DNA from: Candidatus Didemnitutus sp. | Lineage (GTDB): Bacteria; Verrucomicrobiota; Verrucomicrobiia; Opitutales; Opitutaceae | Assembly: GCA_017991595.1 (NCBI GenBank) | Contig: JAGOQJ010000010.1 | Span: 1 to 64,000, forward strand | Length of the DNA stretch: 64,000 nt | Reading direction: 5' to 3' | Part shown: positions 43,118 through 52,365 of the stretch, one piece after another | Numbering within the stretch: the first letter of the stretch is position 1 | Layout: each line of letters starts with the position of its first letter | Made by a program: the position numbers and the translations under genes | Notes under the pieces: model-generated | Databases searched by the model: none | Told to the model about the DNA's origin: nothing | The model's input: the letters and a program-made list of their open reading frames with translations, nothing else

Positions 43118-43834
43118 TTAGTGCGCGTGGCCGTGCTCGAGGAACAGCATCATCAGGCCGAGCACGGTGAAGATCAGGCCCAGCAGGGCTGCTTCGTAGC
43201 GCTCGAGCTTCTGCAAGGGCAGTTTCGAGAAGCCCACCAGCGTCAGCGAGGTGAAGAGCAACATCCCCGCCAGCGTGCCCACGGCAAGGATGCCGCTGAG
43301 CACGAAAAATCCCGTCCAACCGTAGGCGACGCCCGAAAGATAGACGGGCAGAAACCCTTCGCAGGGCGAAAAAGTCAGCAGCGTGAAGAGCCCGCTGATC
43401 GCCGCCCAGTCACCCGCGCGACGGGAGACGAGTTGCGAGTCCTTCAACTCCTCCTCCAAATGCGTGTGGTCGTGTTCATGCCCACAATGTTCGGAGGCGC
43501 GGTGCTCGCTACCGCCGACGTGGTGATGCAGCACGCCGCCCCGCACCTGCCGGTAGAAAAACCACGCGCCGATCACGAGCAGCAACCCGCCCGCAATCTG
43601 GGTGAATAACTCGCCGAAATGTTCGTCCAGTTGCAGCCCCAGCCAAGCGATGGCCAGGCCCAGCAGGCTCGTCAGCAACACATGCCCCACGCCCGCCGCG
43701 AGCGCCACCAGGATGGTCTTGCCGTTCGTCCAGCTGCGGGCCCGCGCTACCAGCACGAACGGCAGCCAATGCGTGGGAATGGCGGCGTGGAAAAAAGCGA
43801 CCGTGAAGCCGGTCAGCGCAAGGGTCGTGAGCAT
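43118..43834 (-). CDS. Predicted nickel/cobalt-type (NicO/UreH-like) membrane transporter with His-rich loop
   Basis: A 238-residue membrane protein with about six transmembrane helices. Helix 1 carries HAAIPTHWLPFVLVARARSW, a His-x5-His motif of the NicO/UreH type. The loop near residue 110-135 is His-rich (HHHVGGSEHRASEHCGHEHDHTH), split by Ser/Glu, as in metal transporters. FSPCEGFLPVYL near 170 is a second conserved helix motif. Transport of nickel or cobalt, or export of a metal, is inferred; sulfur-exporter relatives are an alternative. Start 43834 is chosen, with 43870 as a longer choice. It ends HGHAH, another possible metal site. Confidence 0.65.
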   Translation of the reverse strand: MLTTLALTGFTVAFFHAAIPTHWLPFVLVARARSWTNGKTILVALAAGVGHVLLTSLLGLAIAWLGLQLDEHFGELFTQIAGGLLLVIGAWFFYRQVRGGVLHHHVGGSEHRASEHCGHEHDHTHLEEELKDSQLVSRRAGDWAAISGLFTLLTFSPCEGFLPVYLSGVAYGWTGFFVLSGILAVGTLAGMLLFTSLTLVGFSKLPLQKLERYEAALLGLIFTVLGLMMLFLEHGHAH

Positions 43835-44058
43835 GGTTTGAACGCGAAGGTGAAACAAACCGCCGGGCATCGGCGGTGTCGAACCCGGACTTTAGCAAAG
43901 TCGTCAAGGGGGCGCGAACCAGCCACCGGTCGCATGCCTCACCGCCGCCGCGGCTGACTCAGTGCGCATCGTGCCGCGCGCCGCCCGACCACTCGGCGTT
44001 TGCCGCACCCGGCCGACAAAATGCGCAGCGTCCTCCGCAAGGCGTGCACGGCAACAAC

Positions 44059-44089
44059 TTACCGCCCGCGCTACCCTTGCTATAAGGGT
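44059..44089 (+). promoter_or_regulatory. Candidate promoter/operator of the hemF-hemE-hemY operon
   Basis: TTACCG at 44059 and TATAAG at 44081 are separated by 16 bases, a fair -35/-10 pair. The -10 is overlapped by the inverted repeat ACCCTT-GCTAT-AAGGGT (44073-44089). A protein binding there would block the -10. It lies 40 bases before the hemF start, in an otherwise featureless 295-base gap. Confidence 0.4.
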
Positions 44090-44129
44090 TGCCGGACGTT
44101 CACGCCCGGCTTTCCATGGCTCTCCACGC

Positions 44130-45104
44130 ATGTCCGCTCCCGATCCCAACGCCGTCGCCAGTTACCTCCTCGCCCTGCATGATGACATTTGCGCTGCCTT
44201 GGCGCGCGAGGACGACGGTGGCGAATTCCGCGAGGACCGCTGGACTCGCGGCGAACCCGCGTCGGCCAGTTTGGGCGGCGGCGGCCGCTCGCGCGTGCTG
44301 GAAAACGGCGCCGTTTTCGAGAAGGCGGGCGTCAATTTCTCCCACGTCACGGGCCCTTCCCTGCCGCCTTCCGCCACGGCGCACCGCCCGGAGCTCGCCG
44401 GCAAACCGTTTCACGCGATGGGCGTCTCGCTGGTCATCCATCCGCGTAATCCCTTCGTGCCCACCTCGCACATGAACGTGCGGTTCTTCTGCGCCGGGCA
44501 GCACTACGCGGACAACGAGGCGGCTTTCCCCACGACGCCGGCGGAGCCTTCCGCCTGGTGGTTCGGCGGTGGCTTCGATCTCACGCCTTACTACGGTTTC
44601 GAGGAGGATTGCGTGCACTGGCACCGCACGGCGCGCGCGGCCTGCGAGCCGCACGGCGCGGAGCTTTACCCGAAGTTCAAGCGCTGGTGCGACGACTACT
44701 TCTTCCTGAAACACCGCTGCGAACCGCGCGGCATCGGCGGCGTGTTCTTCGACGACTTCAACGCCCCGGGCTTCGTCCCCAGCTACGCGCTCATGCGCAG
44801 CGTCGGCGACGCCTTCCTGCCCGCCTACCTCCCGATCGTGCAGCGCCGCAAGGCGACGCCCTACGGCGAACGCGAGCGCGACTTCCAACTCTACCGGCGC
44901 GGACGCTACGTGGAGTTCAACCTCGTGTGGGATCGCGGCACGCACTTCGGCCTGCAGAGCGGCGGGCGCACGGAGAGCATCCTCATGTCGCTGCCGCCGC
45001 TCGTCAGCTGGCGCTACGATTACCAACCCGCCCCCGGCTCGCCCGAGGCGAAGCTCTACGACACCTTCCTGAAACCCGCCGACTGGGCCAATTTCCCCGC
45101 ATGA
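44130..45104 (+). CDS. hemF: Oxygen-dependent coproporphyrinogen III oxidase
   Basis: A 324-residue HemF. It oxidatively decarboxylates two propionates of coproporphyrinogen III to vinyls using O2, so heme synthesis is aerobic here. Typical segments are GVNFSHVTG, the [17 protein letters not shown] region near residue 104, [23 protein letters not shown] near 141 (split by motif), FFDDFN near 205 and [19 protein letters not shown] near 250. The ATG at 44130 gives the family N-terminus. Its stop overlaps the hemE start by four bases (45101-45104). Confidence 0.95.
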   Translation: MSAPDPNAVASYLLALHDDICAALAREDDGGEFREDRWTRGEPASASLGGGGRSRVLENGAVFEKAGVNFSHVTGPSLPPSATAHRPELAGKPFHAMGVSLVIHPRNPFVPTSHMNVRFFCAGQHYADNEAAFPTTPAEPSAWWFGGGFDLTPYYGFEEDCVHWHRTARAACEPHGAELYPKFKRWCDDYFFLKHRCEPRGIGGVFFDDFNAPGFVPSYALMRSVGDAFLPAYLPIVQRRKATPYGERERDFQLYRRGRYVEFNLVWDRGTHFGLQSGGRTESILMSLPPLVSWRYDYQPAPGSPEAKLYDTFLKPADWANFPA

Positions 45105-46126
45105 CCTCCCGCGAACGTTTCCTCGCCGCCGCCGCCTGCCAGCCGCTCGACCGTCCCCCGATCTGGGTGATGCGCCAAGCCGGCCGCTACCTGCCCGAAT
45201 ACCGCGCCCTCAAGGCCAAGTCCTCCTTCCTTGAAATGGTGCGCACGCCGGAGCTGGCCGCCGAGGTCACGCTGCAGCCGCTCCGCCGCTTCGCGCTCGA
45301 TGCCGCGATCATCTTCTCCGACATCCTCGTCGTCCCCGAAGCGCTCGGTCAGGGCTACAAGTTCCGCGACGAAGGCGGCATCGCGATGGAGTTCCGCCTC
45401 GAAAATCGCGCGCAGCTCGACCGTCTCAATTCCCAAGGCGTGGCCGAACGCCTCGATTACATGGCGCAATCGCTCGCGCTCGTGAAAAAGGAACTGAAAG
45501 GCGAGAAGGCCCTCCTCGGTTTCGGTGGTTCGCCGTGGACGCTCGCCACCTACATGATCGAGGGCGGCAGCTCGGAGGATTTCTCGCGCATCAAGGAGCT
45601 GTTCTTCACCGACCGTCCGTTCTTCGACGCGCTGATGGAGAAACTCACCGCGGCCGTGATCGAGTTCTTCCACATGCAGATTCGCGCCGGCGCGGACGCC
45701 ATCCAGATCTTCGACTCCTGGGGCGGCATCATCGCCGGGCAGGACTACGAAGCCGCCTCGCTCCGTTGGATGCGCCAGATCATCCAGGCGATGCCGAAGG
45801 ATTTCCCCGTCATCCTCTACGCCAAGGGCTGCCCGATGCAGCTCACCGACATGGCGTTCACCGGCGCCAAGGTGCTCGGCGTCGACTGGACCGTCGACCT
45901 CGGCGTCGTGCGCCGGCTCGTGCCGGACAACGTCGCGCTCCAAGGCAACCTCGATCCCGTGCTGATGAACACCACGCCCGAGATCGTCCGCCGCGAGGCC
46001 ACCCGCCTGCTCGAAACCATGCGCGGCACCAAGGGTCACATCTTCAACCTCGGCCACGGCATCATGCCCTCCGCGAAGGTGGAGAACATGCAGGCGCTCG
46101 TGGACACGGTCACCCAGTGGCGCTGA
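45101..46126 (+). CDS. hemE: Uroporphyrinogen decarboxylase
   Basis: A 341-residue HemE that converts uroporphyrinogen III to coproporphyrinogen III by four decarboxylations. The substrate-pocket motif [16 protein letters not shown] is near residue 20-35, [19 protein letters not shown] near 66, [17 protein letters not shown] near 140, and the C-terminal [11 protein letters not shown] near 315 carry the usual Arg/Asp/His contacts. It is translationally coupled to hemF through ATGA. HemY follows after 13 bases. Confidence 0.96.
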   Translation: MTSRERFLAAAACQPLDRPPIWVMRQAGRYLPEYRALKAKSSFLEMVRTPELAAEVTLQPLRRFALDAAIIFSDILVVPEALGQGYKFRDEGGIAMEFRLENRAQLDRLNSQGVAERLDYMAQSLALVKKELKGEKALLGFGGSPWTLATYMIEGGSSEDFSRIKELFFTDRPFFDALMEKLTAAVIEFFHMQIRAGADAIQIFDSWGGIIAGQDYEAASLRWMRQIIQAMPKDFPVILYAKGCPMQLTDMAFTGAKVLGVDWTVDLGVVRRLVPDNVALQGNLDPVLMNTTPEIVRREATRLLETMRGTKGHIFNLGHGIMPSAKVENMQALVDTVTQWR

Positions 46127-46139
46127 GCCCTTTCCCGTC

Positions 46140-47534
46140 ATGAACTCGAACCCGCAAAAATCGGTCGCGATCATCGGTGCCGGCATCGCCGGCCTCACGG
46201 CGGCTTACCGGCTGCACCAACGCGGATTCCGCGTGAAGGTGTTCGAGCGCAGCGCGCAGGCCGGCGGCGCCATCCGCTCGCAACGCGAGGGCGGCTGGCT
46301 GGTCGAATGCGGCCCGAATTCCGTGCAGTTCGGCGCGCCGGAGCTGAAGCAACTGGTTGCCGACCTCGGCCTCGAACCCGAGTTGCAGGTCGCCAATCCC
46401 GCCGCGAAGAAACGCTTCATCGTCCGCGACGGCCGGTTCGTCCCCGTGCCCATGGGGCCGGGCCAGTTCTTCGCCACGCCGATCTTCGGCGCCCGCACCA
46501 AGCTCTCGCTCTTCACCGAGCTCTTCTCCCGCCCGCGCGTCCGCAACACCGACGTCAGCCTCGCCGAGCTGGTGCGCTCGCACTACACGCAGGAGCTCGT
46601 CGACTACGCCGTGAACCCGCTCATCGCCGGCATCTACGCCGGCGACCCGGAAAAACTCTCCGTCAAGAACGCCTTCCCCAGCCTCTGGGAGGCCGAGCGA
46701 CTCAAGGGCTCGCTCCCGCGCGGCATGATGGCCGTGATGAAGGCCAAGCGCCCGCCCGGCCAGAAACGCGCCAAGGGCGGCACGCCGCTCGTCTCCTTCC
46801 GCGGCGGTCTCCAGCAGCTCATCGACACGCTGGTTGCCAAGCTCCCGGCCGGCGCCGTCGAGCTGAACACCACCGTCGAGACTATCATCCCCGGCCAACC
46901 GCATCGCCTCGTCTGCTCGCACGGCAACGACCGCTGCGGCGGTGAATTCGACTTCGTCGTCCTCGCCGTGCCCGCGACTGCGCTGGCCCAGCTCACCTTC
47001 GGCACGCTCGCCGAGCGTCCGCTCGCCACGCTCGACACCATCACGCACCCGCCCGTGTCGTCGCTCTTCCTCGGCTTCAAGCGCGAGGACGTCACCCATC
47101 CGCTCGACGGCTTCGGCGGCCTCACGCCCGAGAAGGAACGCCGCGACGTGCTCGGCATCCTGTTTTCCTCGACGCTGTTCCCCGGCCGCGCGCCGGAGGG
47201 CCACGTCGCGCTCACCGTCTTCGCCGGCGGCATGCGCCAGCCGGAGCACGCCCGCCTCAGCACCGAGCAGTTGCTCGAACGCGTCGAGCGCGACCTGCGC
47301 GAGCTCGTCGGCGTGAAGGGCAAACCCGTGTTCGTGAAACACAGCTTCTGGCCGCGCGCCATCCCGCAATACCAGATCGGCTACGAGCGCCACTTCGAGA
47401 CCATGTCCCGTCTCGAGGATCGCACGCCCGGCCTCTTCATCGGCGGGCAGTGCCGCGACGGCATCTCCCTGCCCGATTGCTGCAAGAGCGGCGAAAAACT
47501 CGCCGCCAAGGTCGCCGAAGCCGCCGCGAAGTAA
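46140..47534 (+). CDS. hemY: Protoporphyrinogen/coproporphyrinogen oxidase, HemY/HemG flavoprotein
   Basis: A 464-residue FAD-dependent oxidase that removes six electrons to form the porphyrin. VAIIGAGIAGLTAAYRL near residue 10 is the dinucleotide motif; the C-terminal GLFIGGQCRDGISLPDCCKSG near 430 is the FAD-closing signature of the family. It would accept protoporphyrinogen IX because HemF upstream makes it, although some family members use coproporphyrinogen. It is the last gene of the hemF-hemE-hemY unit and is followed by a REP pair. Ferrochelatase is not in the window. Confidence 0.92.
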   Translation: MNSNPQKSVAIIGAGIAGLTAAYRLHQRGFRVKVFERSAQAGGAIRSQREGGWLVECGPNSVQFGAPELKQLVADLGLEPELQVANPAAKKRFIVRDGRFVPVPMGPGQFFATPIFGARTKLSLFTELFSRPRVRNTDVSLAELVRSHYTQELVDYAVNPLIAGIYAGDPEKLSVKNAFPSLWEAERLKGSLPRGMMAVMKAKRPPGQKRAKGGTPLVSFRGGLQQLIDTLVAKLPAGAVELNTTVETIIPGQPHRLVCSHGNDRCGGEFDFVVLAVPATALAQLTFGTLAERPLATLDTITHPPVSSLFLGFKREDVTHPLDGFGGLTPEKERRDVLGILFSSTLFPGRAPEGHVALTVFAGGMRQPEHARLSTEQLLERVERDLRELVGVKGKPVFVKHSFWPRAIPQYQIGYERHFETMSRLEDRTPGLFIGGQCRDGISLPDCCKSGEKLAAKVAEAAAK

Positions 47535-47538
47535 CCCT

Positions 47539-47611
47539 GTAGGGGCGCAGACTTGCTGCGCCCTTCCGGCGAGCACGGCTTCGTGCGGGCGCAGCAAGAC
47601 TGCGCCCCTAC
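47539..47611. repeat. REP-like palindrome pair, GTAG-headed
   Basis: Arms 47539-47563 and 47587-47611 are 25-base inverted copies with a single mismatch. Each starts GTAGG and folds on itself as GGGCGCAG-ACTTG-CTGCGCCC. The sequence is unrelated to the other pairs except for the GTAG head, so it represents a third REP word. It lies between hemY and ileS. Confidence 0.78.
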
Positions 47612-47753
47612 GTCTCAACCGCGGCCGGCGTGGCGCCTCCGTTGCACCCCGTTCCCGCCACTCGGAAAATGGGACGCGAAAATCGAAAATTCGGGCCCGC
47701 CTCCCCCCTTGACTCCCCCTTTCCGTGGAGTAGCGTCCGGCGCTTTTCCCAGA

Positions 47754-50603
47754 ATGGCCCAAGAACTCAAAGACACGCTCCTGCTTCCGAAGACGGATTT
47801 CCCCATGCGGGCAAATCTCGTGCAACGCGAGCCGCAGCGAATTAGCCATTGGGAAAAGCTGGACCTCTACGCGCGCATCCAGGCCCGCCGCGCCAGCTCC
47901 GGCAAGAAATATGTCCTGCACGACGGCCCGCCCTTCACCAACGGCGACGTCCACATCGGCACCGCGTTGAACAAGTCGCTCAAGGATTTCGTCAACCGCT
48001 ACAAATCCATGCAGGGCTTCGCCACGCCCTACGTGCCCGGCTGGGACTGCCACGGCCTGCCGATCGAGCAGAAGGTGTCGCGCGAAATCCAGGAGCAGAA
48101 ACTCAACCTCACCACCGCCGAGCTGCGCGCGAAATGCGACGCGTTTTCCGAAAGCTGGATCGCGAAGCAGACTGCGCAGTTCAAACGCATCGGCGTGCTC
48201 GCGGACTGGCAGCACGAATACAAGACCAAGGCGCCCGCCTTCGAGGCCGACGTCCTGCGCACCTTCGCCGCCTTCGTCGCCCAGGGCCTCGTCTATCGCT
48301 CGAAGAAACCCGTTTACTGGTCGATCCCCTTCGAGACCGCCCTCGCTGAAGCCGAGATCGAATACAAGGACCACGTCTCGCCCTCGATCTGGGTGAAGTT
48401 CGCCGTGCCCGCCGATCAGGCGGCCAAGTTCGGCCTGCCGACGGACAAGCCGCTCTTCGTCGTCATCTGGACGACCACGCCGTGGACGATTCCCGCCAAC
48501 CTCGCGATCGCGGTGCACCCCGAAGTCGACTACGTCGTCGCCGACCTTGGCACCGAGCGCGTCGTCGTGGCGGAAGCGTTGCTTGGCTCCGTCGCCACCG
48601 CCGCGAAAATCGAATCGCAGCCCACTATCGTGCAGACGGTGAAGGGCGCCACGCTCGAACACCTCGCGCCGCGCCATCCCTTCATCGATCGCGCCTCGCC
48701 GATCGTCCTCGCCGACTACGTCACGACCGACAGCGGCACGGGTTGCGTCCACACCGCACCCGGCCACGGTGCGGAGGACTATCAGACCGGCCTGAAATAC
48801 GGACTGCCGATCTACTGCCCGGTTGGCGACGACGGCAAATACCTCGACGACGGCCAGGTGCCGGCCGATCTCGTCGGCCTCACCTGCCTCGAATCCGTCG
48901 AGGACCTCGCGGCCAAGAAAACCTCGCCCGCCAACATCGCGGTGCTGAAGAAGCTCGCCGGTGTCGGCGCGCTCCTGGCCAAGCAAAACCTCTCGCACTC
49001 CTACCCGCATTGCTGGCGCTCGAAGACCCCCATCGTCTTCCGCGCCGTCGATCAGTGGTTCGTCTCGCTCGACAAGGCCGGCCACCGCCAGGTCGCCCTC
49101 GGCGAGATCACCAAGATTGCGCAGGCCCAAGGCTGGATTCCCGCGTGGGGCGAGGCCCGCATTCGCGGCGCCGTCGAATCGCGTCCTGACTGGTGCATCA
49201 GCCGCCAGCGCTCCTGGGGCGTGCCGATCATCGCGTTCTACGGCCCGGACAAGCAGGCCTACATCGACGCCGACGTGATTCGCGCCGTCGCCGACAAGAT
49301 CGCCACCCGCGGCACGAATTTTTGGTATGATGCCTCCGCGAGCGAGATCCTCGCCGGGGTGACGCTGCCCGCGGGCTGGCCGAGCGCCGACCAGCTCACC
49401 TGCGGCCGCGACACGCTCGACGTCTGGATCGACTCCGGCTCCACCCAGGCCGCCGTGCTCCAGCGCGGCCAAGGCGGCACGCATTGGCCCGCCGACCTCT
49501 ACCTCGAAGGCAGCGACCAGCACCGCGGCTGGTTCCAGTCCTCGCTCTGGTGCAGCGTCATCGCCTTCGGCGCGGCGCCCTACAAGAACGTCCTCACGCA
49601 CGGCTTCATCGTCGACAAGAACCGCCAGAAGATCTCCAAGAGCTCGACCTACCAGAAGCCGCAGACCGCCGAGGCCTACATCAAGGACCACGGCGCCGAC
49701 GTCATCCGCCTCTGGATCGCCTCGCAGGATTTCCGCGACGACATCCCGGTCGATGAAGAGATCCTCAAGAACGTCGGCGAGGCCTATCGTCTTTTCCGCA
49801 ATACGTTCCGTTTCCAGCTCTCGAATCTGTTCGATTTCGACGCCGCGCAGCACGCCGTGCCCTACGCGCAGCTTGACGCGCTCGACCGCTGGGCGCTGCA
49901 CCAGACCGCCAAGCTCCTCGCCGAGTGCACGCAGGCCTACGACGCGTTCGAGTTCCACCGCGTTTACCAGCTCTGCAATCAGTTCTGCTCGGTCACGCTG
50001 TCGGCGGTCTATCACGACATCCTGAAGGACCGCCTCTACACGCTCGGCTCCGCGCACCCGCTCCGCCGCTCGTCGCAGACCGCGATCCACCAGATCTTCC
50101 GCACCCTCGTGCGCATCCTCGCGCCCGTGCTCACCTTCACGGCTGACGAAGCCTGGAGCTTCGCCACCACGGGTAAGGAATACAGCGACGACTCCGTGCA
50201 CCTGCAGGACTGGCCCGTCGCGCCCGCCGAGTGGACCGATGCCGCGCTCGACGCCGAGTTCGCCGCGCTGCTCAAGCTCCGCGCCAAGGTCACCGAGTCC
50301 CTCGAGCCGCTCCGCCAGGCCGGCACGATCGGCAAATCGCTCGACGCCGTGCTGACCTTCGCTGGCTCCGCCGAAGACGGCACTTCCGCCGCGTTGGAGA
50401 AGCATCGCGCCTCCTTGGCAGAGTTTTTCATCGTTTCGCAGGTGGCCTTGGAACCGAATTCCGGCGCCGCGCTCGAAATCAAGGCTTTCAATGCCCGCGA
50501 AACCGGCCACAACCGCTGCCCGCGCTGCTGGCGCTGGGTGCCGGCCCTCGCCGCGACTCCGCACGGCGAGGTCTGTCCCCGCTGCGCCGAAGCCCTTTCC
50601 TGA
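47754..50603 (+). CDS. ileS: Isoleucine-tRNA ligase
   Basis: A 949-residue class I IleRS. The HIGH-type motif reads HIGT in FTNGDVHIGTALNK near residue 66, the editing (CP1) domain includes WTTTPWTIPANLAI near 240 and the GTGCVHTAPGHGAEDY region, and the KMSKS loop reads KISKS in DKNRQKISKSS near 622. The C-terminal zinc finger is intact, with CPRCWRW and EVCPRCAEALS. The start at 47754 gives the typical MAQELKDTLLLPKTDFPM. Upstream in-frame codons run through the REP pair and are not coding. It leads ileS, DksA-like protein, lspA. Confidence 0.97.
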   Translation: MAQELKDTLLLPKTDFPMRANLVQREPQRISHWEKLDLYARIQARRASSGKKYVLHDGPPFTNGDVHIGTALNKSLKDFVNRYKSMQGFATPYVPGWDCHGLPIEQKVSREIQEQKLNLTTAELRAKCDAFSESWIAKQTAQFKRIGVLADWQHEYKTKAPAFEADVLRTFAAFVAQGLVYRSKKPVYWSIPFETALAEAEIEYKDHVSPSIWVKFAVPADQAAKFGLPTDKPLFVVIWTTTPWTIPANLAIAVHPEVDYVVADLGTERVVVAEALLGSVATAAKIESQPTIVQTVKGATLEHLAPRHPFIDRASPIVLADYVTTDSGTGCVHTAPGHGAEDYQTGLKYGLPIYCPVGDDGKYLDDGQVPADLVGLTCLESVEDLAAKKTSPANIAVLKKLAGVGALLAKQNLSHSYPHCWRSKTPIVFRAVDQWFVSLDKAGHRQVALGEITKIAQAQGWIPAWGEARIRGAVESRPDWCISRQRSWGVPIIAFYGPDKQAYIDADVIRAVADKIATRGTNFWYDASASEILAGVTLPAGWPSADQLTCGRDTLDVWIDSGSTQAAVLQRGQGGTHWPADLYLEGSDQHRGWFQSSLWCSVIAFGAAPYKNVLTHGFIVDKNRQKISKSSTYQKPQTAEAYIKDHGADVIRLWIASQDFRDDIPVDEEILKNVGEAYRLFRNTFRFQLSNLFDFDAAQHAVPYAQLDALDRWALHQTAKLLAECTQAYDAFEFHRVYQLCNQFCSVTLSAVYHDILKDRLYTLGSAHPLRRSSQTAIHQIFRTLVRILAPVLTFTADEAWSFATTGKEYSDDSVHLQDWPVAPAEWTDAALDAEFAALLKLRAKVTESLEPLRQAGTIGKSLDAVLTFAGSAEDGTSAALEKHRASLAEFFIVSQVALEPNSGAALEIKAFNARETGHNRCPRCWRWVPALAATPHGEVCPRCAEALS

Positions 50604-50636
50604 TCGATCCTGCCCTGCCGTTTACCCCCTACCCCC

Positions 50637-51629
50637 ATGGCCAAATCGAAAAAATCTCCCGTCAAGAAACCCTCTCCGAAACCCGTCAAGAAGCCCACGA
50701 AGATTGTGAAGAAAGCTGCTCCCGCCAAGTCCACCAAGCCGGTGAAAGTCCTCCCGGCCAAAAAAGAGTCCGCTCCCGCCAAGGTCTCGCCCAAGCTCGC
50801 GCCGGCCAAGCCGGCCGCCGCCAAGGCCGCCCCGGCGAAAGTCGACACGCCCAAGGCCAAGCCCGGCATGACCGCGGCCGACCTGAAGCGCCGGATCCTC
50901 GAGCGCAAGTCCGCCGGCCCGGTCAAGGCCATCTCCTTCTCCCTCGATGAGGTCCGCGAAATCGCGAAGAAGAACGAGACCAGCGTCACCACGACCGACA
51001 AGTCCGCCAAGAACGGCAAGACCACCGCCGCCAGCAAGCAGGCCGAGCTCGCCGCCAAGCTGGAAAAGGCCGCCAAGCCCAACCACATCAAGCCCGCTTC
51101 CCTGTCCGACATCCTCGGTTTCAACCCGTCCAAGGGTCGCAAGCCGGCCATGGTGCACGAAGATGACGTGCCGGAGAAATTCCGCCGCTACTACAAGCAG
51201 CTCATCGAGCTCCGCTCCCACGTCCTCACCCAGCTCGGCGAACACACCGAAGAGACGCTGATGAAGTCCGCCAAGGACGACTCCGGCGACCTCTCCGGCT
51301 ACGGCCAGCACATGGCCGATGCGGGCACCGACACCTTTGACCGCGACTTCGCCCTCTCGCTCGTCTCGAGCGAGCAGGAAGCCCTCTCCGAGATCGAGGC
51401 CGCCATCAAGCGCATCCACGACGGCAGCTACGGCATCTGTGAGATCACGCAAAAGCCGATCAGCAAGGAACGTCTCCACGCTGTGCCTTTCACCCGCTAC
51501 TCCGCGGAGGCCCAGAAACAGGTCGAGCGTCACTCGCACCGCGCCCAGCAACGCGGCGGCCTCTTCGGCGACGCCGGCGAAGAGGACGGCGGCGGCAAAA
51601 TGTCCGACGACGACGGCGGCGACGAGTGA
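50637..51629 (+). CDS. DksA/TraR-like protein with histone H1-like basic N-terminus and degenerate zinc finger
   Basis: A 330-residue protein. Residues 1-75 are Lys/Pro/Ala-rich, like a bacterial histone H1 tail. From about 185 to 290 it is DksA/TraR-like: a helical coiled hairpin, then HDGSYGICEITQKPISKERL near 261-280. The second finger cysteine is replaced, so GICEIT contains the only cysteine in the protein (Cys268) and zinc cannot bind in the usual four-Cys way. The C-terminus is acidic (DDDGGDE). Binding to RNA polymerase's secondary channel is the family role; DNA contact through the tail is inferred. It lies between ileS and lspA; I recall a DksA-like gene beside lspA in Chlamydia as well. 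Confidence 0.8.
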   Translation: MAKSKKSPVKKPSPKPVKKPTKIVKKAAPAKSTKPVKVLPAKKESAPAKVSPKLAPAKPAAAKAAPAKVDTPKAKPGMTAADLKRRILERKSAGPVKAISFSLDEVREIAKKNETSVTTTDKSAKNGKTTAASKQAELAAKLEKAAKPNHIKPASLSDILGFNPSKGRKPAMVHEDDVPEKFRRYYKQLIELRSHVLTQLGEHTEETLMKSAKDDSGDLSGYGQHMADAGTDTFDRDFALSLVSSEQEALSEIEAAIKRIHDGSYGICEITQKPISKERLHAVPFTRYSAEAQKQVERHSHRAQQRGGLFGDAGEEDGGGKMSDDDGGDE

Positions 51630-51662
51630 GCGAAGTCCCTACTCCGGATTTTCGATCCCCGC

Positions 51663-52244
51663 TTGAACCCCGAGCCCACTAGTCCAACGCCCCCCGCCAC
51701 CGCGCCGGGCCGGGCTCGGGTTGACGTCGGGCCGCGCCCACCGCGTCTCCAGCGCATCCTCGCCTATCGCCTGTTCTGGATCGTGGCGCTGGTGGTCTAT
51801 GCACTCGACCAGCTGACGAAGGGCTGGATCGTCGCCCAGCTCGAATATCCCACCTACGGACCGCCGTTCCACATCCCCGTCATCCCGGGCTTCTTCAACC
51901 TCGTCCATGTCGGCAACACCGGCGCAGCGTGGAGCGTGTTCTCCGGTTACGGTCACTGGCTCGCCCTGCTCGCGCTGGCCACGCTGCTCGCGATCTTTCT
52001 GTGGCGGCGTGCGCTCGGACTCCCCCACCGCTTGCCCCAACTCTGCTTCGGGCTGCTCTGCGGCGGCACGGTCGGCAACCTCACGGACCGGCTGCGCTAC
52101 GGCCACGTGATCGACTTTCTCGATTTCCACTTCGGCGACTACATCTACCCGTCATTCAACGTCGCCGACATGGGCATCGTCTGCGGCGTGGCCCTTTACG
52201 TGATCTGGTCGCTGAAGCAGCCCGCGGAGCCAGCTGGCCAGTGA
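51663..52244 (+). CDS. lspA: Lipoprotein signal peptidase (signal peptidase II)
   Basis: A 193-residue inner-membrane aspartyl protease with four transmembrane helices that cleaves prolipoproteins at the lipobox. The catalytic aspartates are in GNLTDRLRYGHVIDFLDF near residue 139 and YPSFNVADMGIV near 168. The N-terminal 30 residues are Pro/Thr-rich and cytoplasmic. The start is TTG at 51663 because no ATG upstream keeps the family's length; an internal start closer to the first helix is possible. It follows the DksA-like gene by 33 bases. Confidence 0.94.
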   Translation: MNPEPTSPTPPATAPGRARVDVGPRPPRLQRILAYRLFWIVALVVYALDQLTKGWIVAQLEYPTYGPPFHIPVIPGFFNLVHVGNTGAAWSVFSGYGHWLALLALATLLAIFLWRRALGLPHRLPQLCFGLLCGGTVGNLTDRLRYGHVIDFLDFHFGDYIYPSFNVADMGIVCGVALYVIWSLKQPAEPAGQ

Positions 52245-52292
52245 CAAGCAGCCGGTAACAAGGCGCGAAGCACGGCGCCACCAGCACAGCAA

Positions 52293-52320
52293 AGGCCGAA
52301 CCACTGGGTTCGGCCTGCTT
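52293..52320 (+). terminator. Intrinsic terminator after lspA
   Basis: AGGCCGAACC at 52293-52302 pairs perfectly with GGTTCGGCCT at 52307-52316; the loop is four bases. GCTTGTTTT follows, a moderate T-rich tail. It lies between lspA and the convergent yicC gene. Confidence 0.75.
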
Positions 52321-52365
52321 GTTTTCGCCTCTGACTACTTCCCTACTTCGCCGCGCGAGCACCGC

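Noticed and set aside
46110..50564. A 1484-codon minus-strand open frame opposite hemY and ileS
   Set aside because: Both strands are open because of high GC and codon bias. The plus strand encodes clear HemY and IleS; the antisense product is rich in Glu/Arg/Gly/Leu with no family motif.
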